NCBI GenBank assembly: GCA_963763085.1
Contig: CAVXNB010000001.1
Span: 62,001-126,000 of the forward strand
DNA: 64,000 nt
Direction: 5' to 3'
Source of the DNA: CAVXNB01 sp963763085
Lineage (GTDB): Bacteria > Actinomycetota > Acidimicrobiia > Acidimicrobiales > Bog-793
Positions 1 through 8,798 of the stretch are shown here, piece after piece. Within the stretch, counting starts at the first letter, position 1. Each line of letters begins with the position of its first letter. Made by a program: the position numbers and the translations under genes. Under the pieces are notes generated by a model, which saw only the letters and a list, made by a program, of their open reading frames with translations, searched no databases and was not told the origin of the DNA.

Positions 1-147
1 GGGGCGGCGCGCGGCGAGCTGTACGGCGAGAGGATCAGGGTCAGGGTGGGGGAGCTGGTGCGGGAACAGCGCAGTTTCGGGAGCGAAGGCGAGCTGGTCG
101 AGCAGATCGCCCGCGACGTCGAGCACGTCCGGGCCTTTCCGGTCTGA
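1..147 (+). CDS. ribF: Riboflavin kinase / FAD synthetase, C-terminal fragment
   Basis: Only the last 48 codons lie in the window; the frame is open from base 1 to a TGA at 145-147. The segment LYGERIRVRV, followed by an acidic stretch with ELVEQIARDV, resembles the end of the riboflavin kinase domain of bifunctional RibF, which phosphorylates riboflavin to FMN and adenylates FMN to FAD in the cytoplasm. The call rests on this short C-terminal motif alone, as the nucleotidyltransferase half is outside the window. The gene converges on the lipoprotein gene that ends 8 bases downstream. Confidence 0.6.
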   Translation, partial: GAARGELYGERIRVRVGELVREQRSFGSEGELVEQIARDVEHVRAFPV

Positions 148-155
148 ATTCGGGC

Positions 156-647
156 TCAAGGTAGGCCGGGGACGTTCGGGTCGACGTTGAGCACGCCCGC
201 AAGGCCGCCCGAGGTCCGGAACGTGTAGCTCTGCGAACGCGGCGTCGGGATCGAGAAGGTTCCTCCTGGGGGGATGATCTCGGACTGGCCCGGGGAATTC
301 GTGAAGATGATGCGCTGCGGGCGATCGGTGAGGTTAGTCCATACGACCGGGATTCCCTGCGTTGCGAGCAACAACGACGGGTGAATTCCTGATGGAGTGA
401 TGAGGATCTGCTGGCCCGCCTGGCTGGCGCCGGTGACCAGATCGGGCGCTTGACCGTGAATCTCCGTCGGGATCCTGACGTGCCGGTTGTCGATCGTGAC
501 GTAGGAGATCTTCTTGTGCGCCGGACGAGTTGTCGAAGGCGTGTACGTGGACGACGTGCTTTGGCAGGCAGCGCCCAACAGCGCCAGGCCGGCGACGACG
601 ATCGCCACTCGGGCTCGCCTCCCCGGTCGCAGCTCGGGCGCCTTCAC
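156..647 (-). CDS. Cupredoxin-like lipoprotein
   Basis: 163 residues from a GTG start that overlaps the preceding sortase-like gene by four bases (GTGA), so the two are probably translationally coupled. Residues about 11-28 form a hydrophobic signal ending in the lipobox LLGAAC, predicting a lipid-anchored extracytoplasmic protein. The C-terminal 90 residues have a cupredoxin-like beta pattern (VVWTNLTDRPQRIIF, then a Pro-Gly turn and SGGLAGVLNV). The usual copper-ligand His after the NxT segment and the late Cys/His/Met ligands are not visible, so metal binding is doubtful. It is the last gene of the five-gene surface-protein operon. The fold is inferred and the function is not recognised. 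Confidence 0.65.
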   Translation of the reverse strand: MKAPELRPGRRARVAIVVAGLALLGAACQSTSSTYTPSTTRPAHKKISYVTIDNRHVRIPTEIHGQAPDLVTGASQAGQQILITPSGIHPSLLLATQGIPVVWTNLTDRPQRIIFTNSPGQSEIIPPGGTFSIPTPRSQSYTFRTSGGLAGVLNVDPNVPGLP

Positions 648-1547
648 AGCGTCGCCGGTAGGAGCGCGGCGATGTTCTCGAAACACACCACCGCCAACGC
701 CAGCAAAAGTGGTGCCGCCAGGATGTAGACGGCCCAGAAGCGGCGCCAGCGTCGGTAGACGAGGAGCGTCCCGATCGCGACCGCAACAAAACCCTCCCCT
801 GCAAGCAACGCCGGCGTGCTCGCCGTTGGATCCCCCTGCAAGCCGAAGTGCGAGGGCGGAGGAGCGACCGCGTAGGGCGGGACGACGGCGACCGGCCGGC
901 CGACGAGCTTCGCGATCGCGACGAGCAGACCTGATGCCGCGATGGGCGGGTTGGACGTCACCAAGGTGAGTGTGGCCGCCGTCGTTGCGCCGATGGGCTC
1001 GAACTGCCCGACCGAGATCGTCTCGACCTTCGTAACCCGGTAGGTGAAGCTGCCGAGCCCGCCCGTCACACGCACGAGTGTTCCCTCCCGGAGCGTGCCA
1101 AGGTCGGCGAAGGGCGCGCCGAACGTCGCCGCGCCGGCCGGCGATGACGGTGTTGCCGGCCGTTCCCGGCGGGGCCGCGCCGAGCATCAGCCCAGGGCCG
1201 TTTTCGAGGTCGCGGGCATCGGTGCCCTGCACGACGACCTGCTTCAGGTGCAGGGCAGGGATCTCGAGGAGGGCAACCGGCTGGCCGGGAGCCGGGACTT
1301 TGCCGGTCAGCGCCGCGAGACCGGCAGATCCCACCAGCCCCGAGGCTAGATGCTGCTGAGCACGTGCGGCTTGCAGGTTGGTGAAACCGAACAGGTAGCC
1401 GGCGAAGAGCAGCACTAGAACGGCCAAAGCTCCCAAGACTGCAGCGGCGCCGCGGAGCCAGCTGCCCATCGTCGTCCTGACGCGCTCCTGCGGCTCGGCG
1501 GCCGGAACGGTCGTCACGACGTGATCCGCGAGCAGGACGGCCGTCAT
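644..1547 (-). CDS. Sortase-like membrane protein lacking catalytic His and Cys (+1 frameshift)
   Basis: A composite of about 300 residues. It has an N-terminal membrane segment near residues 30-55, a class E/F-like sortase domain (ALLEIPALHL, GNTVIAG, FGAPFADLGTLREG, TLTLVTS) and two C-terminal membrane segments. The reading frame breaks at 1129-1130, where one extra G in the gene sense separates the two halves; removing it restores AGRRATFGAPF. In active sortases the first motif reads AGHR with a catalytic His, and the last reads TLxTC with the nucleophilic Cys. Here both are substituted (AGRR and LVTS), so peptidase activity is unlikely even in the repaired frame. The ATG overlaps the upstream stop by ATGA, and the stop overlaps the lipoprotein GTG. 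It may be a structural or assembly partner of the binding proteins. Confidence 0.7.
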
Positions 1548-3808
1548 ATCTCCCGACCAGGTCTCAGCTTCCGGCGCCTGGCCACGAGCAGCAGGACCGA
1601 GGCGGCGAGAAGGGCGAGCGCGCCCGCCCAGAAGACGCCCGGGAGCAGTAGGACGGCCGGGGTGCCCGCCAGGGCCACGCTTTCGAGCGGGATGGCCGAC
1701 GGGCCTGTCCGCCGCGCCGGACGAGGTCGGCTGTGGACGTGCCCATGCCCGTGTCTATTGGTGCCGGTGTGCGCCGGGTCCGGCTTGGGCGCCGGCGGCG
1801 TCGTGGTCGGCGTCGGCGGCGTCGTGGTCGGCGGGGGCGGGGTCGTGGTCGGCGGCGGCGCCGGCGTAGTCGTCGGAGGGGTCGTGGTCGGCGGCGGCGT
1901 CGGAGGCGGGGTAACCGGTGGCGTCTCGAGCTTGATCGCACCGGCGAGGTCTGCCCTCGCGGTCGCGGCGAGCTTTGCAGGCAGACGTACGTAGCCGTCG
2001 GGCAGGTCGCTCGCTGCGGTGGCCCCGGTCGTGAAAGCCAGCAGGCGACTCAACATGCCGTCGATGTTCGATGCCTCGAGCGCGCTCACGTGATCGGTCG
2101 GAACCACGGCATAGATCACCGACGGCATCGGGTAGGCGCCGGGGATCCTGGCTCTTGGGCGGAACGAGAGCGTGCCGTCCACATTGCGACGGGCGTAATC
2201 GAGCGCGGCGTCGACCGACTGCGCCGTCGGGGCGACGAACTGTCCATCTGCGTTCTGCAGGCTGGCGACGTCGAAGCCGTAGTAGCGCGCCTCCGACCAG
2301 TCCAAGGGCGCGAAGCCGGCAACGGGATCGGGCTGGAACGTCGGCGGCGGCGCGTACGCACGGAGGTACTTGGCTTGCTGGGACGGTGTGCTCAAGAGGG
2401 CGAAGTCAGCCGACGCCGGCGACTGGATCGGCGGGAACTGGTCGATGGCCCCACAGGTCTTGATAGGCCACTGCCGGTCGAAATTCGACGACGTGAGGGT
2501 GCGGCGGGCGGAATGCGGATCGGTGACCTTCTTGCCGTCGAGGCGGAACGGGAGGTTCGGTGCGGAGCAGATCCAGTTGGTGAGGGCCTCGGTGACCGGC
2601 GATGGAGCCGATGGGATGAAGGATCCATAGGCCTGAGGCGGCGTGTAGCCCGGAGACGTGTTCAAGGACTGCAGCGCCGAGCACGGCGCCGAGCCCCCAC
2701 CCGCGACGGCGCACTTGACGACGTCGGTCTGGAACGGCGACGCATAGTTGTAGGTGACGATGCCTGCGACCATGTTCGGCGTCAGCCGGTACCGGTCGAA
2801 CGGGAACATCTCGAACGACTGGTACTGCATCGCCGCCTGGTATGCCATGACGACGGCCGAGGCCACGATCGGGATGAACCTGTAGTGGTGCCCCGAGTGG
2901 GCGAGGAGAGACTTGAGATCCGTCGCGTCCGGGTCTTCGACAAAGGCGACCTGGTCCGCTCCGGAGATGAGCTGTCTGACCGCGTTCTCCGAGTCGGTGG
3001 CGGTGTCGAGCGCGATGACGGGATGGCGTCCTGTGCAAGCGCTCGGAGACTCGTGCGGGAGCAGGTCGTAGATGCCCCAGTCGCTCGAGGCGTACAGGAT
3101 CCAGTTGTTGCGGGCGGCTTCAGCGCAGCCGTTGCTCGGCGGCAGGAAGCTGACGGGCACTACAGCCGTGTCCGCGGGCGACGGCACATTCGAGGGCGGC
3201 GACACGAGGCCAGGGTCCACGACGTCGATCGAGCAGGGATTCTTGGCATCGTCGCAGAAGAAGCTGGTCGTGGCCCGCGGATCGCCCGGCACCTGCCCCT
3301 GCAAGGCCGGGTTCCCGCTTCCGGGGATGTCGGACTGGACGTGGAAGCTGGACACGGCGGTGCCGTTCGGGAAGATCGGCGTTTGGATCTGCGGATAGGG
3401 GAGGACTGCGGAGGTCGAGAGCACGCACACAGGAGGAGCTGCGTCCGTGATGCGCCTTTTGTCCGAGCAGTAGTAGATCTCCGCGTCCGAGCCGGCGGGA
3501 AAGTTCTTGAGCGAGAGATAGAGCCACTGGTCCGACCCGAGGTCGGTCGCCGGCCGGGCGATGACCGTCGGGCAGTTTCGCCCCTTCGGGCATCGCCGAG
3601 GGATGGTGGCGCACTGATCGCCCACCGGACACGCCGGCGTTGCTCCGGCGGCAGGTGCCCGGGTGGATGCGACTTGTGCGTTCGGGGCCGAGAGGGCGGC
3701 GGCAGAAGCGCTCGGTGCCAGCGCGCTGGCGAGCGCGGCGACGCTCGCTACGACGACGGCGACGGCCAGTCGCCTGGATCGCAGGCCTCGGCTCGCCGGT
3801 CGCCTCAT
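1544..3808 (-). CDS. Large secreted PstS-type binding protein with Pro/Thr stalk and C-terminal anchor
   Basis: 754 residues. Residues 1-37 are an Arg-rich signal peptide ending in ASA. A long Cys-rich ectodomain follows. Its middle contains a PstS-type stretch (FIPIVASAVVMAYQ, then RLTPNMVAGIVT), which in phosphate-binding proteins forms the hinge and second lobe. Residues about 630-690 are a Pro/Thr stalk. A membrane segment near 715-742 ends in RRRK, giving a protein anchored at its C-terminus with the ectodomain outside. I see no LPxTG motif before the anchor. ATGA overlaps join it to both neighbours. The ligand cannot be read from sequence; the absence of pstC, pstA and pstB argues against ordinary uptake. 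Confidence 0.65.
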   Translation of the reverse strand: MRRPASRGLRSRRLAVAVVVASVAALASALAPSASAAALSAPNAQVASTRAPAAGATPACPVGDQCATIPRRCPKGRNCPTVIARPATDLGSDQWLYLSLKNFPAGSDAEIYYCSDKRRITDAAPPVCVLSTSAVLPYPQIQTPIFPNGTAVSSFHVQSDIPGSGNPALQGQVPGDPRATTSFFCDDAKNPCSIDVVDPGLVSPPSNVPSPADTAVVPVSFLPPSNGCAEAARNNWILYASSDWGIYDLLPHESPSACTGRHPVIALDTATDSENAVRQLISGADQVAFVEDPDATDLKSLLAHSGHHYRFIPIVASAVVMAYQAAMQYQSFEMFPFDRYRLTPNMVAGIVTYNYASPFQTDVVKCAVAGGGSAPCSALQSLNTSPGYTPPQAYGSFIPSAPSPVTEALTNWICSAPNLPFRLDGKKVTDPHSARRTLTSSNFDRQWPIKTCGAIDQFPPIQSPASADFALLSTPSQQAKYLRAYAPPPTFQPDPVAGFAPLDWSEARYYGFDVASLQNADGQFVAPTAQSVDAALDYARRNVDGTLSFRPRARIPGAYPMPSVIYAVVPTDHVSALEASNIDGMLSRLLAFTTGATAASDLPDGYVRLPAKLAATARADLAGAIKLETPPVTPPPTPPPTTTPPTTTPAPPPTTTPPPPTTTPPTPTTTPPAPKPDPAHTGTNRHGHGHVHSRPRPARRTGPSAIPLESVALAGTPAVLLLPGVFWAGALALLAASVLLLVARRRKLRPGREI

Positions 3809-5742
3809 CGGCGCCCTTCTCCGCCGGCCTGAGAACCCGCAAGCCGCCGCCGCCGACGGAAGGCGGCGATCACAGGTGGCAGCCCGATCAGGAAGAGAAT
3901 TGCGAGCGCACCTCCCACCATCGCTCCGGTCGGGCCTGAATGGCCCGACAGCCCGATGCCGGCCGTCTCGAGCGCCGACCCGATGTTCCGGCCGCCCGGA
4001 AGGCTGGTGGCCGGGGAGCCGCCGAGCACCGACTGACCCGGCCAGAGCCCGGTTGCGAGCACCGCGGGTTGCTGGCTGGCGCTGCGGCGGCCCGATCCCT
4101 TCGGAGCGCCCTTGTTAGCCCGCGCCGCGGGCTTGCCCGCGCCACGGCCCGAGTGCGTGCCCTTGCCCGCCTTGGTGCTGGAGGTGCCACGGCCGGAGTT
4201 CTTGCCGTCGCGGTTGGCCTTTCCGGTGCCCGTCTTGCTACCGCCGGCGGTGCCCGTCTTACCGTTGTTGTCCGTGCCGCCGGTCTTCTTGCTACCGGAC
4301 TTGCCGGTGCCGGTCTTCTTGCCCCCGTCGGTCTTGCCCTTGTCGCCGCCCGCTTTGTGGCCCCCGCTCGACTGCTTGTTGCCCGCCGTGCTGCCTCCGG
4401 TTCCTCCGATGACCGGCTCGCCCGGCAGTGGGGTCTGTCCGTCCACGTACGGGTTCTTGCAGTTCGCCGCCGTCGGCTGGGACGGGGGCGCGGCGGCGCC
4501 GTTGATACGCGAGATCCCCTTGAAGTCCTCCTCGACGAGATTGGGCGGCAGTGGGGAATAGCCGAGCTGGCCGGCGGCCTGCTGTCCCGCACAGGCCAGG
4601 TATCGGATGAACCGGCCGAGGACGGCGCCCTTTTGGGCCGGCATCTCGGACTCGGGCGTGATCAGGTAGCTGTACGCCGAGATGGGGTAAGCGGCGGGGA
4701 GGGTGTTGCGGTAGACGTCGCCGAGCTTCTGTTCGAGGTCAGGCAGCAGCTGGGCCCGCTCGAGCGCGACGGCATCGTTGTACTCCGAAGGCTCTACCCA
4801 GTGCCCGCTGGCGTTCCTTACCGCCGCGCAGGGGTCGTTGTGCAGCAACGCGTAGGCGGTCTCGACGTAGGTGATGGTGCCGGTCGACGACGCGACGTAG
4901 TTCGAGGCGTTGTCGGACCCGCTCTGGCCGACCCAGCTCGAGAAGTCATAGTGACCCGTGCTGCCCTGTTCCTGCGGGACGGGCCAGATCGCCTGGGCAG
5001 CCTGAGGAAAACCCAGCGTCTTCGTGAACCCATGCCACGCGCCCGGTTGCATGTGGTTGAGGTAATCGGAGAACAGGTAGTTCTCTCCCGAGGCGTCGGT
5101 GCGGAACACGACGACGATCGGCGAGTCGGGGAGCAGCGCCCCGGGGTTGAGCGCCGCGATACGGGCGTCGTTCCATTTCGTGATCGAGCCGGTGAAGATC
5201 TGTGCCATCACGCTGCTGTCGAGGCGCAGCGACGTGACGCGTTGGCCCGCCCGGTTGGCGACGTTGTACATGAGGCAGGTCGCGCCGGCGACGTCCGGCA
5301 GGTACTGGTAGGCGTAACCTCGGGCCGGTTGATATTGCGCCTGGTTCGTCGAATAGCCGATCTCCGAGCCCGCAAAGTCGACCTGCTTCTGGGCGAACTC
5401 GTTCAACCCGATCACCGAGGACGTCGTCGCGTAGTCGATCGAGTCCCCGTAGAGCGTGGAGACCTGAGCGACCCACTGATCGATCGCGACCGCGGGGTAG
5501 CTGCCACCCGAGCCGATGAGGGTCGGCCCGCCCGCGAACGCCGGCCCGGCGGCAACGACCGACGAGGCGAGCGCAGCGACGACGCAGAGCACCGCCAGCA
5601 ATGCAGCCCCGAAGCGCCCAACAAGGTGGCGCCGCCGCTCGGGCGACGCCACCTTGTTCGAGCTGCTGACGCTACTTAATGGTCCCGGAACCGGGGTGGA
5701 AGCGACCAGGCCCGTGACCTGCGTGTGGGGCCGAATATTCAT
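3805..5742 (-). CDS. PstS-family binding protein with Gly/Lys/Thr linker and membrane anchor
   Basis: 645 residues. After an unusually long N-terminal extension there is a signal segment (about residues 46-70) ending in AFA. The mature part starts with TLIGSGGSYPAVAIDQW, the position of the phosphate-binding loop in PstS proteins, and continues with FAGSEIGYS, ITKWNDARI and FRTDASGENYLFSDYL, all recognisable PstS landmarks. Residues about 430-560 form a low-complexity Gly/Lys/Ser/Thr linker. A membrane helix near 600-625 ends in a run of five Arg. The protein is therefore tethered rather than a free periplasmic binder. It overlaps the next gene by ATGA and follows the 454-residue binding protein after 82 bases. 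A start downstream of the predicted ATG is possible, because the Shine-Dalgarno match is weak. Confidence 0.75.
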   Translation of the reverse strand: MNIRPHTQVTGLVASTPVPGPLSSVSSSNKVASPERRRHLVGRFGAALLAVLCVVAALASSVVAAGPAFAGGPTLIGSGGSYPAVAIDQWVAQVSTLYGDSIDYATTSSVIGLNEFAQKQVDFAGSEIGYSTNQAQYQPARGYAYQYLPDVAGATCLMYNVANRAGQRVTSLRLDSSVMAQIFTGSITKWNDARIAALNPGALLPDSPIVVVFRTDASGENYLFSDYLNHMQPGAWHGFTKTLGFPQAAQAIWPVPQEQGSTGHYDFSSWVGQSGSDNASNYVASSTGTITYVETAYALLHNDPCAAVRNASGHWVEPSEYNDAVALERAQLLPDLEQKLGDVYRNTLPAAYPISAYSYLITPESEMPAQKGAVLGRFIRYLACAGQQAAGQLGYSPLPPNLVEEDFKGISRINGAAAPPSQPTAANCKNPYVDGQTPLPGEPVIGGTGGSTAGNKQSSGGHKAGGDKGKTDGGKKTGTGKSGSKKTGGTDNNGKTGTAGGSKTGTGKANRDGKNSGRGTSSTKAGKGTHSGRGAGKPAARANKGAPKGSGRRSASQQPAVLATGLWPGQSVLGGSPATSLPGGRNIGSALETAGIGLSGHSGPTGAMVGGALAILFLIGLPPVIAAFRRRRRLAGSQAGGEGRR

Positions 5743-5824
5743 TGTGTCCCAATCTAGTCGATTTGATCGAGAGCACCATGATGAGGGATCAACTGCGCAG
5801 CCGCCGTGCCTGCGGCCGCGGTCG

Positions 5825-7189
5825 CTACGTGCCGTCAGTGGACACCAGGTGGCAGAAGCCCTCAGGCTGCCCGTTCTTGGCGATGGTCGGCTTGTCGTAG
5901 ATCTTGTACGCGGGGTCGGTGATCTTCGCTGGGAAGGCGGACAACCCCTCGTCGCCGAACGGCAGGGGGACGAAGCCTTCGGCCTCGATGACCGAGGCGA
6001 TCTCGCCGCCGGGAAGGCCGGTCGCGGTCTTCTGTCGGGTGTGGTAGGCGACGCCGGTATTGGGATCGAGGATCGGCTTGCCCTTGGCGAGGTTCGCCTT
6101 GCACACGAAGCCGTCCTCGCTCACGAGGTTGAGGGTCGCCTGGGTGGCGGCGGGGATCGCCGGATTGTGACCATCTGAGTAGATGTTCGTGAGCCAGATC
6201 GGGAACGGCCACCGCCCGTCCAGAATGTCGGCGGTATTGAGCGCCACACCGTTCACCTCGCCGAGGACCGCCTTCGACACGCCCTTGCCGGGCACTTTCG
6301 TGCCACCGCACACTGTCTTGCACGTCTGGCGGAACCGCCCGTCGGAGAACAGGAAGATCGCGTCGGCCTCGTCCTTGTTGGCGATGATCGAAGCGTCCTC
6401 GTTCTGCTCGATGATGTGGCTCTTGCCGAGGCCCGGGGTGTCCAGGATGTAGGTCTGAGAGTTGTAGGACGATCCTCCGAGATCGCTGTTCCAGAGCGAC
6501 AGGAGCCCGGAACCGGAGTTCACGGCGTACGGATGAATCGGAGCAGTGCCGGTGTAGTAGGGCTTGGCCGTCTTCGGGTTCAGGATCTGGTCCCATTTGG
6601 TGTAGGTCCCGTCCCAGATGTTCGCGAGCTGCGTCGGAGTCAGGGACGGAATGGAGGCAGAGGGCGTCTTTGCTCCGTGCACCTCGGTGAAGTGGAACCA
6701 CGTCAGAGCGTCCTTGGCGTACGACACGAAGTTGAGCCCGGTCGGATCCGACGCGGTCGGCAGACGGGGCCCGGTCGCGTAATCGATGGGGGCCGTTTCC
6801 TCGGTCGAGCCACCTTTCGACTGGTTCTCGAGCTGGAGCAGTCCGTTCTTGCCACCGAGCGGCGGCTCCTCGATCGCGACGTCGTTGTACGGATTCTCCG
6901 TGTTCCCGGCCGTGAGCGCCTTCGCCGAGCCGACACAGCCGAAGTTGAGTGGCTGGACGGTACCCGACTTCGCGACCAGGGTGCAGCCAGGCGAGCTGTT
7001 GAAGAGGTCGTCGAGCTGCTGCACCACGGCATAGGCCGTCTGCGAGCCGCTTCCGATGACGAAGTGGTTCGCCGCCGGCTCGACGGTGGCTCCCGTCGGT
7101 CCTGCGAGAGCGAGCGAAGCGGCCGCCGCCGCGGTGACGATAGAGGCGAGAATGCCTCCTCTGCGGGGTCGCCAGAGGGATCTGGGCAC
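5825..7189 (-). CDS. PstS-like secreted substrate-binding protein
   Basis: 454 residues from a GTG with GGAG nine bases upstream. A short Arg-rich signal peptide (residues 1-35) precedes a PBP-like domain. FVIGSGSQTAYAVVQQ takes the place of the PstS ligand loop, LTPTQLANIWDGTYTKWDQI matches the conserved PstS segment after the hinge, and NSGSGLLSLW replaces the usual RxDxSGT motif. No membrane anchor or lipobox is seen, so it is probably secreted. It is the first gene of the operon behind a recognisable promoter. Phosphate binding is a family expectation only; the loops differ enough that another anion or ligand is possible. Confidence 0.7.
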   Translation of the reverse strand: MPRSLWRPRRGGILASIVTAAAAASLALAGPTGATVEPAANHFVIGSGSQTAYAVVQQLDDLFNSSPGCTLVAKSGTVQPLNFGCVGSAKALTAGNTENPYNDVAIEEPPLGGKNGLLQLENQSKGGSTEETAPIDYATGPRLPTASDPTGLNFVSYAKDALTWFHFTEVHGAKTPSASIPSLTPTQLANIWDGTYTKWDQILNPKTAKPYYTGTAPIHPYAVNSGSGLLSLWNSDLGGSSYNSQTYILDTPGLGKSHIIEQNEDASIIANKDEADAIFLFSDGRFRQTCKTVCGGTKVPGKGVSKAVLGEVNGVALNTADILDGRWPFPIWLTNIYSDGHNPAIPAATQATLNLVSEDGFVCKANLAKGKPILDPNTGVAYHTRQKTATGLPGGEIASVIEAEGFVPLPFGDEGLSAFPAKITDPAYKIYDKPTIAKNGQPEGFCHLVSTDGT

Positions 7190-7246
7190 GCTTGAGGTCT
7201 CCTTCTGTTCGGTCGGCGCAAGTCGCCATTAACCACTAAGTCGGCG

Positions 7247-7275
7247 ACAATAGTTAAGTTGACCGAAGCAGTCAA
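7247..7275 (-). promoter_or_regulatory. Sigma-70-type promoter of the binding-protein operon
   Basis: On the minus strand TTGACT (7275-7270) and TATTGT (7252-7247) are separated by 17 bases, a near-consensus pair. Transcription would start near 7240, leaving a leader of about 50 bases before the GTG at 7189. Confidence 0.5.
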
Positions 7276-7277
7276 CT
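7257..7277. promoter_or_regulatory. Inverted repeat over the -35 region, candidate operator
   Basis: AGTTGAC and GTCAACT form perfect 7-base arms around a 7-base centre, covering the -35 box of the promoter above. The position suits a repressor or activator site. It does not match the actinobacterial PHO box that I know, so phosphate control is not supported by this site. Confidence 0.45.
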
Positions 7278-7301
7278 ATCGTCTGGTCCTTCGCCCGACA
7301 C

Positions 7302-8039
7302 TCACTCCGCGGGGCGGGTCCAATCTGGATCGGATCCTCCGAGAACCCAGGTCGTCGACGCCACGACGACGACGATGATCAAGGCGATGACCAGCGGATA
7401 CACGATCTCTTGATGTTTGACGAGCGCCGCCCCGGCAAGAGCTCCCAGCAGCATGGTGGCCACGGCGATGAGGCGGCGCCCGGCTTTGGACCCCTTCCCA
7501 CCCGCGATCGAACTGTCAGCGGCGATCCCGGTGAGTGTCAGGGTGAGCACCGTTGTGGTCAGGTCGGGAATGGCCAGCTTGCGGGCAGCCGCATTCTGGA
7601 TCCCCATGGCGAGCGCGAGGACCGTGATGAGTGCGTAGCGGAAGGCGGCCTGGGGTGGGCTCGCACTGAGCGCAGCGCACACGACTGCTACAGCGAGGAA
7701 CCCGGCCTGGACCGCCGCCGCGGCGGCGAGGAGCCGCCCCCGGTGGCGGCTGAACCGCGTGACCACTCTTCCGGAGATGAGCGCTCCGACACCGAAAGCG
7801 ACGAGGGCGAGCAGAGAGTCCGGGATCGAGAAGCCGCCGGCTCCCGCCAAGGCAAAAGCCAAGAAGACGACATTGCCGGTCATGTTGGCCACGAACACGT
7901 GGCCCAGGTCGAGAAAGCTGAACGCGTCGACCAGGCCGGTGACGAACGTCAGAGCCACCAGCAGCGGCGGTAGCGGGCCGTGCCTGCTGGCACGATCGGG
8001 GACGAGCGTCTCGCGGACCTCGGTCAGAAAGTTCTTCAT
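7302..8039 (-). CDS. DUF1275 (YoaK-type) membrane protein
   Basis: 245 residues with about six hydrophobic membrane segments. The stretch VTGLVDAFSFLDLGHVFVANMTGNVVFL is the characteristic opening of the DUF1275/YoaK family, and a second family motif, MGIQNAAARKL followed by TTTVLT, lies near residue 150. The family is widespread in bacteria as inner-membrane proteins of unknown transport role. It is transcribed toward the binding-protein operon, separated by 112 bases that contain the operon promoter, and is probably its own transcription unit. Confidence 0.85.
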   Translation of the reverse strand: MKNFLTEVRETLVPDRASRHGPLPPLLVALTFVTGLVDAFSFLDLGHVFVANMTGNVVFLAFALAGAGGFSIPDSLLALVAFGVGALISGRVVTRFSRHRGRLLAAAAAVQAGFLAVAVVCAALSASPPQAAFRYALITVLALAMGIQNAAARKLAIPDLTTTVLTLTLTGIAADSSIAGGKGSKAGRRLIAVATMLLGALAGAALVKHQEIVYPLVIALIIVVVVASTTWVLGGSDPDWTRPAE

Positions 8040-8129
8040 GGAGAGGTCGTAGCCAGTCCTTGCTCGGCCTGCAACCGGCGATGGCCGATCGAACCTCTCG
8101 GGACGGGCCGCGCCTAGGATGCCGCCCGA

Positions 8130-8798
8130 ATGGACTGCCTCCTCTACGGCATCGGGTCACCCTATGTCCACGAAGTCGACGAGATCCTCTTCCGGCTGGC
8201 GTGGCCGGTCCGGGCCTACGTCGTGAACATGAGGACGGACTACCGCCCGCTCGGCCTCTCGCCGGTCGTCGATCTGGCCGATCTCGACCCGAGCGCGGTC
8301 GAACTGCCGGCGGTGTTCGTGCTCACTACGCCGGGACACCGGCAGTCGCTCGAATGGGAAGCCAGGTCGAAGGGTTTCCGGACCTTCCCGGCGGTCGTCG
8401 ATCCGACCACGGTCGTCGCTCGGAGCGTGAGAATCGGGGAGGGCGTCGTGGTGAACTCCAACGGGTCGGTGGGAGCCAACGTCACCCTCGGACGTTTCGC
8501 GTCCTTGAACCGCTCTGTATCCGTGGGCCACGACGCCGTCGTCGAGGACTTCGCCAGCCTCGGTCCCGGATGCATCCTGTGCGGGGACTGCCGCGTCGGC
8601 CCCGGCGCCTTCATCGGCGCTGGAGCGGTTCTGGCGCCGGGCGTGTCGGTCGGGGCGAACGCGATCGTCGGCGCCGGCGCCGTCGTGGTCTCCGACGTGC
8701 CGCCCCACACCGTCGCGTTCGGCAATCCGGCCAGGGTCGTGACCGAGAACATCGTCGGACACAACGGAGTCGCAGTCGTTACCGCCGGTGTGACCTGA
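8130..8798 (+). CDS. NeuD/PglD-like sugar O- or N-acyltransferase
   Basis: 222 residues. The N-terminal 90 residues form an alpha/beta domain in place of the Rossmann-like part of NeuD/PglD. From about residue 95, hexapeptide repeats (VRIGEGVVVNSNGSVGANV, then VGPGAFIGAGAVLAPGVSVG) build a left-handed beta-helix that binds acetyl-CoA. VGHDAVVEDFASLGPG carries the His used as base in this family. The enzyme would acylate an amino-sugar nucleotide. Its neighbours, a GT2 glycosyltransferase and a DegT aminotransferase, fit a small surface-glycan cluster. The 3' end overlaps the convergent glycosyltransferase gene by 20 bases. Confidence 0.75.
   Translation: MDCLLYGIGSPYVHEVDEILFRLAWPVRAYVVNMRTDYRPLGLSPVVDLADLDPSAVELPAVFVLTTPGHRQSLEWEARSKGFRTFPAVVDPTTVVARSVRIGEGVVVNSNGSVGANVTLGRFASLNRSVSVGHDAVVEDFASLGPGCILCGDCRVGPGAFIGAGAVLAPGVSVGANAIVGAGAVVVSDVPPHTVAFGNPARVVTENIVGHNGVAVVTAGVT

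Noticed and set aside
1733..3832. A 699-residue plus-strand open frame
   Set aside because: It is antisense to the PstS-type 754-residue protein, is Arg-rich throughout and lacks any domain; a by-product of high GC.
3940..5679. A 579-residue plus-strand open frame
   Set aside because: Antisense to the clear PstS-family gene, with low-complexity Arg/Ala content.
1544..5742. LPxTG-like sorting signals before the C-terminal anchors
   Set aside because: Neither anchored protein has LPxTG, LAxTG or a close variant next to the membrane segment.
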